This document shows, piece by piece, positions 47,240 through 59,655 of a DNA stretch of 64,000 nt. The stretch is taken from assembly GCA_947044365.1 (NCBI GenBank), contig OX345636.1, positions 11,037,809 through 11,101,808 of the forward strand. The letters run 5' to 3'. Made by a program: the position numbers and the translations under genes. The stretch is from Petrosia ficiformis (Eukaryota > Porifera > Demospongiae > Haplosclerida > Petrosiidae). The stretch's first letter is position 1. The number at the start of each line of letters is the position of its first letter. The notes under the pieces were generated by a model. It did not search any database. It was not told where the DNA came from and saw only the letters and a list, made by a program, of their open reading frames with translations.

Positions 47240-50200
47240 GCTGAAATTATTCTGTTTGGTGGTTACTACTAAGGTATGTATACTTCATGTATGTATTATA
47301 CTGACTTGTTATACACCTCATCACCTTATCAAACTAATCCTCTATTAAGCCATAATTATAGATAATTTTTACATCGGATCATGCTCAAAGAACAGCACCT
47401 TGTTAATATTATGTATACAACATACATGTAGGTTGTGTGTGTCCTGTAGTATCAATATTAGTGAAATACTGTTCTATCAGCATGATTCTTTTACATCTCC
47501 CTGACCACTTGATTGTCATTGAATGTGACGTACATGTAGGTAGAATATCCATTGTTAGTTTACGTTAAAGATGTTTGCTGTCATTAAGCTATATGTAAAG
47601 CTCATTCACATTCACCTTGTCCTCAGAAAAATGTTCATAACTTTATTTTGAAATGACAAACAATCTTTCTACATGTACCATTTTCATATAATTATCCTTC
47701 CCGTTGTCAAATTTCAATCCATAGCTAAATTATAGATCTAGAGTTACAGTATAATCATGTATTAACCTTACGACATTATACTATATGCTACATTACATAT
47801 CATCACATCATTATTTTGAAGACATCATGAATGTGAATAGACTTTAGTTTGGCAGGTTTCTATAGCATTTTTTGAACAGAAACAGCAAAAATTTGCTTTT
47901 ATAATGTCCTGTTCTGAATTAAATATAGACTGAAATCGTTAAAATAATTTGCTATTTTTTTTTTCAGTTAGATTTTCAGAACTACATGTAGAAGTATACT
48001 TCTGTTAATTAAAGAACTATTTTCTAAGGTTAGCTTTATACATGTAAGACTTGAAGACAGAGTGGGTGGTATGACAGGAAAACATTTTTGTCAAACATAC
48101 ACACCAACAGTCCTTTTGGATATATGAATTGCATTACTACTGTGTGAAATCTCTTCTTGCCCTCTTCAGGACGGACGAAACTAGCTCTGCAATATTATTA
48201 TATTTATCAGAATATAGGGAAAAACTAGAACCCAATTAAGTAGTTTATTCCTTTGTGATGAGGATAAACAAAGACTCAATAGAGTCCATCCTTGACATGT
48301 TGTATATACTTACTCAACACCTCATAAAATTATATATAAATGGGATGAAAATGCCATGTGTGTTCAACAGCTACACCTTGAAAGTAGTACAAAGCATATT
48401 TGAAATTGTCTTAAATAAAATACTGAAATAGTGTTGTTCTGAGTTCAAACCTTTCAGTCATTTTCTAGTTAGTCATTTGTCTTTGTTTTTGTCCTATTGA
48501 CCTTTAGGGGCCTAATGGTTATACGGTAGATATGATAACTTAAAAATGGTCAAAACATGTACACATACACTCAATAAACATGTCTACATAAAATATTTAG
48601 TGTATCGCTATTGTCAGATTTTCCAATTGTCATTTAATCATTACAGTGTGTATAATGGAGTTTGTATGAGTTTAACATGAATAAATTAAAAACCACAAAT
48701 CACATGAATGTGTTATATGGTGCATTTGTGTACTTTTAGGTGCTGAGTACATATTTTTTGGAATTTTTCGATTACGAGTAGCCATTTTGTTGTTATACTC
48801 AATTTGCTTTGTTTTGGCCCAATTGACCTTTAGGTGCCTAATGGTTATTTGATAGATATGATAACTTAAAAATGGTCAAAACACGTACACATACACTCAA
48901 TAAACATGTCTACACAGGTTATTTAGTGTAGCGCTACATTTTCATTTGACAATGGTGAATTAACTATGAGATGGGTGAAAACACTTACTGTGAAAGTTCA
49001 TTTTTTCTCTTCGAATTTAAATTGCTGAAAATGAAAACCACAAATGATATGAATGTGTTAATGAGTGCATTTGTGTAGTTTTAGGTGCTGAGTTCATATT
49101 TTTGGGAAATTTTTCATTATGAGTAGCCGTTTTCTAGTTACAGTCATTTATCTTTGTTTCTGTCCTATTGACCTTTAGGGTCCTAATGGTTATTTGGTAG
49201 ATAAGATAACTCAAGTTGTTTGTGTACAATGTATCAATTCCTGTCAAAATGCCAATATTTCATAATGTTACAGATTGACTTCTAATTACTTGACTGTAAT
49301 AATTATACGTCTAGTGATTTTTACATTAATATTCATTACACTTTCTTGTATGGTGTAATATAAAGATAATTCGGCTATGACACGATGTATGAACATCATG
49401 AATGTGTGAGGACGTGTTGTGTAATTAAATTTCACTGTATTGGAAAATGATTCATCCTCAATTGGATTGAAATGAAGAGAATTCATTATAATTACAAAAT
49501 GGCTGCTCGTATTGGAAAAATTCTGAAGGTTTGAACTCAGCACCTTAAATTACACAAATACACCAACTATTCATAGGGTTTGTGGTTTTCAAGGTGTAGC
49601 TATTGAACACGCATGGCTCCATTTATATATAATTTTATGAGGTGCTGAGTAAGTATATACAACATGTCAAGGATGGACTCTATTGAGTCTTTGTTTATCC
49701 TCACCACATCACATACACACTCATCACATAACAATAAAGTACTTAGGTTTTAGTTTATCACGAGGCTACAGTGATTACATTGTTACTGCCTATATTAATT
49801 CAGAACAGGACATTCTCAATCTGAAAGCAATTATTCTCAAAGTTAAATGGTTCAAAAATTGCTATAGAAACCAGGAAAACCACATACAGCTCAATGATAG
49901 CATACACCTTTTAAACTACACTATAATAATGGCTATCTTGCCTGCATCCATTTCGGTGATGGATCAGCTGGCCAGGAATAGACAAGTGCCATAACTACAT
50001 CCCATTTGATGATGGGTCAACTGAGGAGATGTAAAAGGATCATGCTGAAAGAATAACTCCTTCATAATATAATATAGAGATATATATAATCATGGTTTGA
50101 CATCGTATCAGGTTCAAAGAAGGTTACTATTCATCATAATTATCAAGTTATCCTGGTTGATGAGTTGATAAGGTTAATGGTTTATAACCAGTGGGTATAA

Positions 50201-50260
50201 TACTGTAATATACATGAAGTATACATACATTTGTATATACTAACCAAATTTACAGATTAG
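47240..50260. repeat. Large imperfect palindrome (~3 kb)
   Basis: Matched inverted landmarks, outside to inside: 'gtatgtatacttcatgtat' at 47275 and its complement near 50213; 'atgtcctgttctgaattaa' at 47905 and its complement at about 49796; 'ctcaatagagtccatcctt' at 48277 and its complement at about 49671. The centre is near 48750. Within the middle, a ~330-350-bp block ('cctattgacctttaggg' and on) is repeated in tandem near 48500, 48829 and 49172. No transposase or other gene is seen. Confidence 0.75.
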
Positions 50261-50269
50261 CATCCGTAT

Positions 50270-51415
50270 GCCTTGTAGTAAAGCTGTTCTTGCTTGAAGC
50301 TTGGAATGCAGTGTTGGGCGTGGTCAAAGGTGAGGCCACGCCTGAGAGGCTGAGCCCGACTAAGCGTTATGTCATGATATCTGTACTGTTATAAAGATTG
50401 CTGTGCCTTCACACCGGAACCTGTTTGATTGGAATACGTCAGGTGGATTTCCAAGTAAGTGTATTTTTTCATCACGTGAGTCCATCGGGCTTGTACCATT
50501 CAACAAATGCTGCCAGAAGAGGATTGGCCTCAGTATACTAGTGAGTATGCCATCTGTCCACTGAAGAGATTAATATTAGCACATTGTGTTTATGTTTAAC
50601 TGACTGTAACAGATAGCTTGACAAAATAATTTTCTTTTTTTCTGCAGACTAAGGAAATTCAACAAGAATGAAGTCAGACTGAGCTAATAACTAATTAACA
50701 TACAATAGAGTTATTGTTATTACATGTATTATACTTATTAGTATTTTAATATATATAATTCCTATTTGTCTGTTGTGAATATATACATAGGTATAGTTCT
50801 AGATCTGGAAACTTTGAGTGGTATGCAGACTTTGCATATCAATAAAAGCCTCATATCTTTCAAACAGTATACTCGGCATACCATTGATATCATAATATTA
50901 ATTGGATTTTCTCTGCATATCAATGATATACATATATCTGCATAACTCTGTATATGCAATGCCGATTTGCAGTGATGTATATGCATGTCTACGCTTCAAC
51001 AGTGCGATAAGTGCACAGTGGTTTGATACATACACCGTGTGGTTTGTGGATTTATTAAGCTGTATAAACATGACTTTGACCTCATGATCACTTTGCCCTT
51101 GGGCCTGCAGCCCTGTTGAAACAAAATTTTGACATTATTTCATGGTTCAGGCAAAGCAGCTGGCATTCCAAGTTTGTAGATATTTGAATATTTGTTCATT
51201 AAGGAAAAAATTATTTGAAATTTGAATACCAAAGTAGTTGCACTCGTTTCAGCCATATAGTATAATACAAGAATAAATTCGCAATATGTTGGTTGTGTGA
51301 GACTAATGACTTTCAAACCCAATAACAGAATTATTAAGGCTGTTCTAGCTGAAACATACCCCAATAGTTATATAAAATTAAGAAAACAATAGGTTTTCGA
51401 ATATCCGACACATAC
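50270..51415. other. Non-coding; possible 3' part of the RING gene not found
   Basis: The last recognised exon of the minus-strand RING gene ends in phase 1 with a donor at 51414-51415, so at least one more exon should lie here or beyond. None with a clear acceptor and stop was found. 50840-50960 has short repeats of 'gcatatcaatgatata' type. Confidence 0.4.
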
Positions 51416-54400
51416 CTTGTAAAAGTGACTGTTCTTGTTCCATTTTTGAAATTTTCTGTTGTAAAAGATGTTGATTTTTATATAATTGTTTCTTCTCGGC
51501 AATCATATTCTTCCACTCCATTTTGTACGTTTCTGCCTCTTCCTTTCTAATCTGCTTCTGTTCATCTATCTCATTCTTGTAGTATATCAGTAAATCTTCT
51601 TGATTGTGATACTTCACTTCAAGCTCTTTTAGTTTCTTTTTGTTCCTTTGACCACTTTCAATTATAACCTCACGTGGTCGATTGGGACACTCATCCTGTT
51701 CATGGACTGGTAGATTCTCATGATCATAGTATTTACCACATCCATATTGACATATCTTTGGAGTGTAGAGACATTTTTCATTAACGTGTCTCTGAAGATC
51801 AAGCAACTCTCCTTGCCAGGTGCAATCATGATTCTCACATTTAACTGTGAGTTCAATAACTCTACGACGAATAGACTTATCGATTATGGTGGTAAATTCG
51901 TCACTGCGGCAGCGAGGACACCCTTTATTATAGGTTTTCCAATGTGTCATGCATACCTAATATTATCATGAAAAATAAAGAAAATTAATATATACAAATC
52001 TACAATAATGGTCCAGAATTAAGACCGTCAAAGGTGGGTAATTGTACTTGTCAAGTGACTATAAACAAACATACGTGTATTTAGCTTACCTAAAAGACTA
52101 TAATAAACAGAACTACCTAGATGTTTAAACTTGTTTATGGTGTTCATTCTACAAATGTCCAATGAGAGTGCAGCTGACTCACATTATGAAGTCAGTCAGC
52201 ACAGTGTCTGCAATTGATCATTTGATAATACTGTATAGCGAGTTTTAGGAAATTTTGGAAAATAGGTGAATTTGGAAAATTTGCCAAATCTGCCAAATTA
52301 AAGCACAATCAAGTTTTAGCTGCAATGCTGCCACACAACACATGTGTTACATGTATACAGTGGCGTAACTGAACCCGAGACCTGGGCAACACAAAAAAAA
52401 TTTTTTAATAATATTTTTTTCATTTTTTAATACCCACACTTATTCTGTCATCTCAATTCATGATCAGTGTTTGTACACCACTTTTCAGGACTCTTTCCAC
52501 GAGTGCAATATAACAGAAATAAAGCCCCAAGCCAAAATTTCCCCTCAGCTTGGTCTTCTTAACTCTGAAAAACTCTCAGCTTCTGGGGGGCTGTGCCACA
52601 CAGACTTCCTGCTTTACAATTCTTAATTTCTTTGCCCTGCCATCACTAAACACTCAGTTGCACCACTGCATGTATACAGGGGAAAACAACAATATTTAAA
52701 GCTACTTCAAGCGAAATACTTCAGCTTCACACATTATGACACCAGACGGCACATGCAGCAGAAAATGTTCAAGAACAACACCATTTCTCATAACTACTAC
52801 TGCAAATCTATCAGTACTTACTTGACTCTGTTACACAAGGTAGAGTTTCTCCAACAACAGTATCTCATATGATCTGGTAGATGTGGTATTCTCTCACAGT
52901 GTTTTCTAACCTGTACTTCATAGTCCCATGTGGCCAACATATCTCTAAAGTAAATTTAGCAATACATCAGCTATGTGAGACTATGTACTCCACTGCCTCC
53001 ATAGCTCCAATATCAAATGTAGGCATGGTTTAGTACAAGTGCTTCAAGCGTCAAATTTAATCTCACCAATATACATGTTCAAACTTTTACGATTAATTTT
53101 CGCCAAAATATCGTCTCATCAAAATACCAGCTATACATTAAGTTCCTTTAAAACCCTGATGAAAACTAGAAGATCTAGCTGAATTGTTTGATAAGCATTA
53201 GGAAATGAGAATGTCTAATAAATATATGTTTCTTCAACCAAAAAATGTCGAGTTACAAGAATGTTATATACAAACACACCTGACAAACATGGGCTCCACA
53301 ACAAGACTGTAGATGAGGATCTCTTAAAACCAAGCAACACACCAGACATATAAGGTCATCAGGAGGCGTGTTAATGAATATATCAGGATCATAACCACCG
53401 TCCTATGAACAGATCAATTAACTATAAATTACTACAGAATATTAAAATTAAAATAATAATAATAGAGATGTTACTAGTGTTGTTTTAGTTTGATAATACT
53501 AACCACTTTTAGTTATAGTATGCTAGTTTATCATGATTTTAGTTATACATGTGTAGTTATAGTTAATTAAGTACAACAATTTTAGGCTTACTAAAAGGGT
53601 TTTAGTTTTAGTTAACTAACTAAAAGTGCCCATTATTGGCCAATTTTCATTTTAGTTAGTGTTATAGTTATTACAGTGGACCTGTAATTTAGTTATACTA
53701 AAATTCATAATGCCTTACTAAAACGGGTTTTAGTTATAGTTATAGTTAACTAAAACAACACTCGATGTTACTACATGTTGGTTCCTACATATATGCCTTT
53801 GAATGCTTAGTAGTATTTTCACATGAATATTATTATACAATATGTTTTAAAATTGGTTTCCCTTCTTGCGTGTCCAGGGAATAAAAATCATATTTTCACT
53901 GCCATAATTATTCATGTGTTGTGGCAACTTGAACTGTTAGAAGCTTTATTCATGCACTTGTTATTGCTTTCAAATATATCAATATTCATGTTTTGGTACA
54001 CCTTGTGCTGACAAGGAAAATGATATTCATGCATGTGTTAATGGATTAGCTAAAGTCTTATTCAAAAACAATCATGTTGAAAGATTGAATCAATGAGGAG
54101 TATAAAGAGATAGATAATAACCGAGTGATGATTACCATGGAAATTTGTAGTGGTGCTTCTGCTTCAATTTTATTACTCTCAAATTTGACAGGAGGATGCA
54201 TAGGGGCTGGAGAAAACAAGAAACAAACACAAATTGCTATTATTTGAATAGATGTTACATCTATAAAACTAAGTAATAAATACATGTTGTATAACATACT
54301 TTACTGTGATTCCGTGTTTAATGTAGCACAAGGGCGGGTCAATAAAACGAGGGCTGGTCAACAAAGGTTAAGTTTACATAATGCACGAGCCAAAGGCGAG

Positions 54401-56836
54401 TGCGTTATATAAACGAGACCTTTCTTGACCCACTCAAGTGCTATATTGAAACACACAACGCACTGTCAAGTGTGTTCTAAGTGATTTATTGACGATCTGG
54501 TGAACTACCACTGTTGTTGGAGCAGCGTCGTTAGTGGAGGTGAGCAAAGTGTGCAATAACTAACTTATTACACGCAAAAGTATGCCAATAAGTGATTTAA
54601 TGTTCAATCTTGTGACGCATTGTGTGCACTCTGATTGGCCACAGGTCACATGATCAGCAATATTAGTGACTTTGTGGTACAATATCTGAGTATTTCTTTG
54701 ATATTTGTAAATATACACAGCGTGGTTTTCATTATGAATTATTGTGATTGAATATAAATGTATGAATATACGTTTCATATATACTCATCTTAATACATCT
54801 ATAAGACTTGCTTACTGGGTTCTTCAGGATGAGGATAAAAATGTGAATTCAATATTATGATGATCTCATGAACATCTTTGAGAACCTAAAGTATGAGGAA
54901 GATTTTAAAAGAAATGTTTAAAAATGCAAGAAAGAACGTAATTGTAAATATGACAGAGAAAATAATATTGTCATGACTTGTAACTAGTATCTTACTTCAT
55001 CTGCTATCTGACTGAACTGTGCCAGTTCTGTCTCCTGTTTGGGTTTTGAAATTGTCAAATCAGCCCTGGATTTTACAAGACTGTTGTCTGTAAAAACGAA
55101 TTAGAAGTGTGATAATGGTAGCTTGGTACACACGAATGACACGAAATCATGTAATTCCATATAAGTGGTTACATTACTTTAATATATATAGCAGGGCATA
55201 AACGAAGGTGATGTTTACACCTTCGAAGGTTTGTTTCAACTAGAACAAGAAGGTTCACGAAGGTGTAACACTATGAATGTGTTAACTTTGTACCTATACA
55301 AGTGTTTATCTAATGGGAGACCTCTTAATTCAGAAGATGGCAGATGAGGTTCAGTACATTCTGGTTTTGAAAGTCCACACTCTCATCCATGGTCTCTTCA
55401 CTCTGAGTCATTATCAATCTCCACGTGACAAATGTAATAATTAATTAAGAGTTATAAATAATTATTGCAGCAAATAATTAACCACGTGTTAATTGCGAAC
55501 CTTTGTGGAATGGATTTTACCTTCGAAGGTAAGGAATTATAACGAACCTTCGAATGTTACCACCTTTGTTTATGCCCTGATATATAGTTCTCCATTATTT
55601 CTTTTTATTAGATATTTTTGCCACAGAATTTATTCTAACAGTATTACATGTACCACACTATATCAACAGGCAGTTGCTTCTAGTACATAACAACTCAAAA
55701 ATCACTACAAAGGATAATACAGTGTATACATATGCAATTTGCAAGAGTTTTTAATTTCAATATCCAATATAGTCTTACGTTTATGAAGTGTGTCTTTAGC
55801 AATTGTCAGGTTCCTTTTCAATTGTGGGTCATCTGATGTTTTAATCTCTGCTATCACTAACTCTTCAACTCTGTCAGCTATATGTGTAGCACTAGCAACA
55901 AATTTGTGAACATCTTCACCTGACTTGATAGCTACTATAGCCTTTTCAAAAACAATTTTGAGCTGTTCCTCTGTGAACAGTATGATAATAGGTAATAAGT
56001 AGAATGGATACATAGATTGATAGGTTCAATTGATGGTAATAAACATACATGTAGTTGGATAGGTGAATGAATATACACAGATGATTAATGGATGGTTGCA
56101 GAGATAGATTACCTGAAGATAAAAGCTCAGAAACATTCACAGTACCATAAAAAGGTTTAGCTACATCTTGAGGATAGTCTCCAACCTGAATAATAATTAT
56201 ATACACATATCAAATAATTATAATTATGACTATGTGTGAAAATGCTTAATAAACTTTCCTCTCAACTAGTGACTGCAAATTTTGTATATATAATAAAAAT
56301 ATTTTCAATAAAAATGAAAGAAGATGTAGGGACTTCAAAACCCAAAAAGGATGCACACAAGGTTGGGAGGTTAAAGTAGGACCCAAAATTAAACAACTTG
56401 AACCACTCCATATAACGCTACATAAGTACTTACACTGCTATAAAGCAAAATACAAAGAACTGTACTTATTTAGGGTTATATGGAAGTGGTTTGTTTAATT
56501 TTGGGTCCTACATTAACCTTCCAATCTTGTTCGCATGCGTTTTGTGTTTTAACGTCCCTACATCTTCTTTCATTTTTGTTAAATATGTTTTATTATTCTT
56601 GTTTCCATTTTTTTTTTTTCTGAATGGTAGATGATTTGTGAATAATTAATGTAGATTGCTATGAGGCTTGTTTCTCATTGGAGGTCAGACTTTTGTATAA
56701 CTATGTTATTTATGAATTGATTATCATTCTCTTTCACTTACAGATGACACTGCCGATTTTCTATTTCACTTACAGCATTGTCTGCAGTCCCACAAGAAGT
56801 AGTGCTAGTCTCTATGTCAACCATTCGGCAAATCAT
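51416..56836 (-). CDS. RING plus TRAF-type zinc finger plus coiled-coil protein
   Basis: Eight exons with unbroken phase: 56836-56774, 56185-56113, 55970-55779, 55087-54996, 54885-54816, 54206-54136, 53402-53280, 51956-51416, together about 408 residues. The start is ATG at 56836 or in-frame 56824. Residues 1-187 are helical/charged without a known domain. Residues about 206-246 form a RING: C-x2-C (CLVC), CCGAHVCQVC, then CPRC; exon 7/8 splicing completes it. Residues about 268-325 form a TRAF-type zinc finger (CENHDCTWQG, H-x-x-x-x-C, CQYGCG, H-x5-C). About 330-400 is a coiled coil (KKKLKELEVKYHN onward). TRAF-like RING proteins are usually ubiquitin ligases or adaptors downstream of receptors. 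The last exon ends in phase 1, so the C-terminus is missing; no MATH domain is seen. Confidence 0.85.
52358..52668. mobile_element. hAT MITE in intron 7 of the RING gene
   Basis: Perfect 8-bp duplication CATGTATA (52350-52357 and 52669-52676). Termini inverted: CAGTGGCGTAACTGA against TCAGTTGCACCACTG. 311 bp, non-coding. Confidence 0.9.
53476..53764. mobile_element. MITE in intron 6 of the RING gene
   Basis: Termini 'agtgttgttttagtt' and its complement, with ATGTTACT repeated outside (53468-53475 and 53765-53772). The exact border is uncertain by 2 bp on the right. The interior is dominated by 'gttatagtta'/'aactaaaa' words. Confidence 0.8.
54327..54450. mobile_element. Short inverted-repeat element in intron 5 of the RING gene
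   Basis: Left 'gcacaagggcgggtcaataa' pairs imperfectly with right 'ttcttgacccactcaagtgc'. TA on both sides. About 124 bp, diverged. Confidence 0.55.
55192..55579. mobile_element. hAT MITE in intron 3 of the RING gene
   Basis: Perfect 8-bp duplication ATATATAG (55184-55191 and 55580-55587). Termini CAGGGCATAAACGAAGGTG and an inverted counterpart with one mismatch, followed by further inverted 'ccttcgaaggtt'-type words. 388 bp, non-coding. Confidence 0.9.
56308..56578. mobile_element. Foldback MITE in intron 1 of the RING gene
   Basis: Perfect inverted termini 'aatgaaagaagatgtaggga' and complement, with arms extending about 75 nt ('ggttgggaggttaaagtagg' pairs with 'cctacattaaccttccaat'). Single arms of the same family occur near 37430-37520 and 31915-31995. 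Confidence 0.85.
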
Positions 56837-57011
56837 AGTATAAATATATAGCATTATATTATCAGTATACCATGGTTTTAATATTAATAATTATTATTCT
56901 CATTACTTTAAGAATGTATTTGCTCACAAACTTTATTACTATGCTTATGATTCCAACGTAGCAAGCAGTTTCCTTTTTCAATAAACAGCTTTCATGTTCT
57001 GAGGACACAAA

Positions 57012-57021
57012 TGCGCATGCG
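57012..57021. promoter_or_regulatory. NRF-1-like palindrome upstream of the RING gene
   Basis: TGCGCATGCG, matching the core of the GCGCATGCGC motif bound by NRF-1-type factors in animals, about 180 bp before the first ATG of the minus-strand RING gene. A single site; function inferred. Confidence 0.35.
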
Positions 57022-57116
57022 TAATTAATTCTACGTGGCTAAATTAATAAATACATTTATAAAAATGGCGTCCAATTCGAGATCAAATCTTTGCCCTCGT
57101 TGAGATGTCACTGTCG

Positions 57117-57157
57117 TTCTGGTCTACAAGTATCATCTCGATACATGTAGACCAGAA
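57117..57157. other. Near-perfect short hairpin
   Basis: 'ttctggtctacaagtatc', a 5-nt loop, and 'gatacatgtagaccagaa': an 18-bp stem with one mismatch. It lies between the RING gene's 5' side and the right duplicate. Could be an inverted-repeat scar or a small structured RNA. Confidence 0.6.
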
Positions 57158-57159
57158 TT

Positions 57160-58178
57160 ATACAATCAGTGCAATTGGAATGGCTCTAGAATCAATGTGA
57201 TTGTCAACAAACAAAAAAATGATTTGTCTGAAAAATAATCATAGCAGATTTTGCTTGTTTTGCCTCTCACCGGTTCTCTACCCTAACAACAATTTTTGGC
57301 CATCTAGAGGGTGTTGGTAGTCATAAAAACACTGGAAATGAGTAGGTATGTTTGTATTAAAACTTACCTGTATAATTTCAGCTCTTCACAGGCTTGCAAT
57401 TGAAATGTATGGGTGGCCATTTTTTTGATGCCATCCCTACATAGAGAGTACTACCGCACTCTCTGATATAGTTAGTATGTTTGGAGGTGGTTATGAGCAT
57501 ATAACACCCTTGAGATAATTAGTCAAGGGCATAGCCCAAGACTAATTATCCTCGCCACGAAGTGTAGGCGAAAGGGTACGGTAGTCATTATTGTGTGTCT
57601 GTCTGTCTGTCTGTCGAACATTTCTGGGAAAACTACAAACATTGCCAGTTCAAACGAGCTACTGGCAGACTGCAAATTATACAAGGATTACAGTTTCTAG
57701 ACTCGAGAAGACTCCTGGGGACATCTACACACATCTAAACATAACTGCTACTGTATCATGACTATCACTAGCAAAGCACTGCATCAAATCCAACACAATT
57801 GAAGTAGTCCTGGCTACAACCTCAAGCACTAGCTTCAAGCGTTCTTGCTAAGAAATTTCTGTCCTTGACTTTTATTACTTTATACCTTTTGTATGCATTA
57901 AACAATCCGAAGTGATTATAAGACACGGACCCATACAAATGAGCAATGATATATACATAACACACATTACGATTTTTTTTTGTGTATTATGTTTATAAAT
58001 GATTATTGTTTGTTTCACATGTTTTATTACTTTGCCACGCACATGTATGTTAAGGTCCCGTCCCAACAGCGCTCGTTACCTTAAGGGTGTTATATGCTCA
58101 TAACTGCCTCCAAACAGGGTTGGTTGAATCTGAGACTGGAAACATGCATAGAAGGCACATTGGTCCATATGTGATAGA
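57160..58178. other. Spacer and non-coding start of the right duplicate
   Basis: 57160-57391 is unique. From 57392 it matches 12-1170 with indels (e.g. lacks about 150 bp of 895-1025). No gene seen. Confidence 0.5.
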
Positions 58179-59655
58179 TTAAAGAGTTATATTTGCACAA
58201 TGTGTTAATACTATACAATCCCAACTCACAGGTTCTAGGTTAGAAAGTACACCAGATGAGTTTCCAATTTTACCAACTACTTCTTGCTCTTTGTGAAATG
58301 TGTTTCCTTCTCTAATCTTGGGAAGTGTTTCTCTCTTTCCAGTGACTTCTCCCTCCTGGAGACATTCAGTATTATTTTCCTTCTCTCCCATTTTCAATAG
58401 ATCGAGGGATAGCTCCACACTCACGCCTTCTTTCTTTAGCTGTTTTATTATGAGAGGATTTTGCAAATTTCTTAAACGGAAGAGACAAAAAATGGAAGAA
58501 CGGCATATGTTAGAACAATACAGTTCCTTTTTATGTCAACAATAATCAAGTGAGGAGGCCAGGTAAATATTTTTTGGAAAAATTGTTTCCACGTATATGC
58601 AGATTTCCCCTCCCATGTTTTCGCAAGCTTAACAGTGAACTTGGGTAAACCGACAACAGAAACTGGAGCAAGCTCAGGATTTTTCTTGAAGGCATCGATC
58701 AAAGAACTGTAATCGAATTGATGCAGAAACACATCATGCTTTTCCTCATACTGGTCAATTTTGATCTTCATCTCTTCACTTCTGGTAGCTTTCTGAAATA
58801 CTTTGATTAACTCATAATTAAGATAACCAATGAAATTATTGATAATGAGAAAACTAAGAATGCTTTGTGGAGTTGTTAATGACTGTAATTCAAGCGCTTT
58901 TTTCTGAGTTTCTTCAGTGAGTGCATTAAAGAACCATGTGATTCGAAGCTTCAGGTCATCTAAATCAACTTCCCTTATTAACTTTTGAATATCTGCAAGC
59001 AGTTCTCCAAACTCTTCCTTCAAATTGTCAGCTTCTACAACTGGATTGAGCTGGTCTATGTTAGATAAACCTAGGAGTATTAAAGGTATATTGTATGAAG
59101 CAATTACTGCATGATGATTTGCATGTTTCAACTACATATACAGTGACTATATACAGTGACTATATACAGATCATTAATTTACCAAGTTCATTCTTTCTAA
59201 TCGTACCATGTTCTTGCACTTCTTGCTGTTGTGCAACACCAAACTGAGGATAATCTAAAATGAAATGTATGAAATCATCATACATGAACTACAACTATAA
59301 ATAAACAGAAGCTGTTACGGATTGGAGTGCAGTTTTAAATTTAAACTAGTATGGATACTGTTAAAGTATTCCTAAATTAATAATGATATTCATACGTGAA
59401 CTGTTTGTATAGTAGAGACCATACACAATAGGTTTTCCAATATGGTTATAGCACAGTATTACAGCTATTTGGATTCCTTAGGCTTCAGCCTCTGAATCCA
59501 AATAGCTGCAATCCAACAAAATCAACTAGATTTATATTACACAACCAACATATGCACTTCAAGCTGACTTTGTAAAGAACTGCCTTCAAAATTTTAGGGT
59601 GTGGCTACACCAGCATATTATTTGTTACCGAGAGTCCAACAAATGCATAATTCAA

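Noticed and set aside
57067..57105. Plus-strand ATG with a good context (aaaaATGGCG) and 12 codons
   Set aside because: Stops after 12 codons and no donor site gives a continuation; could be chance.
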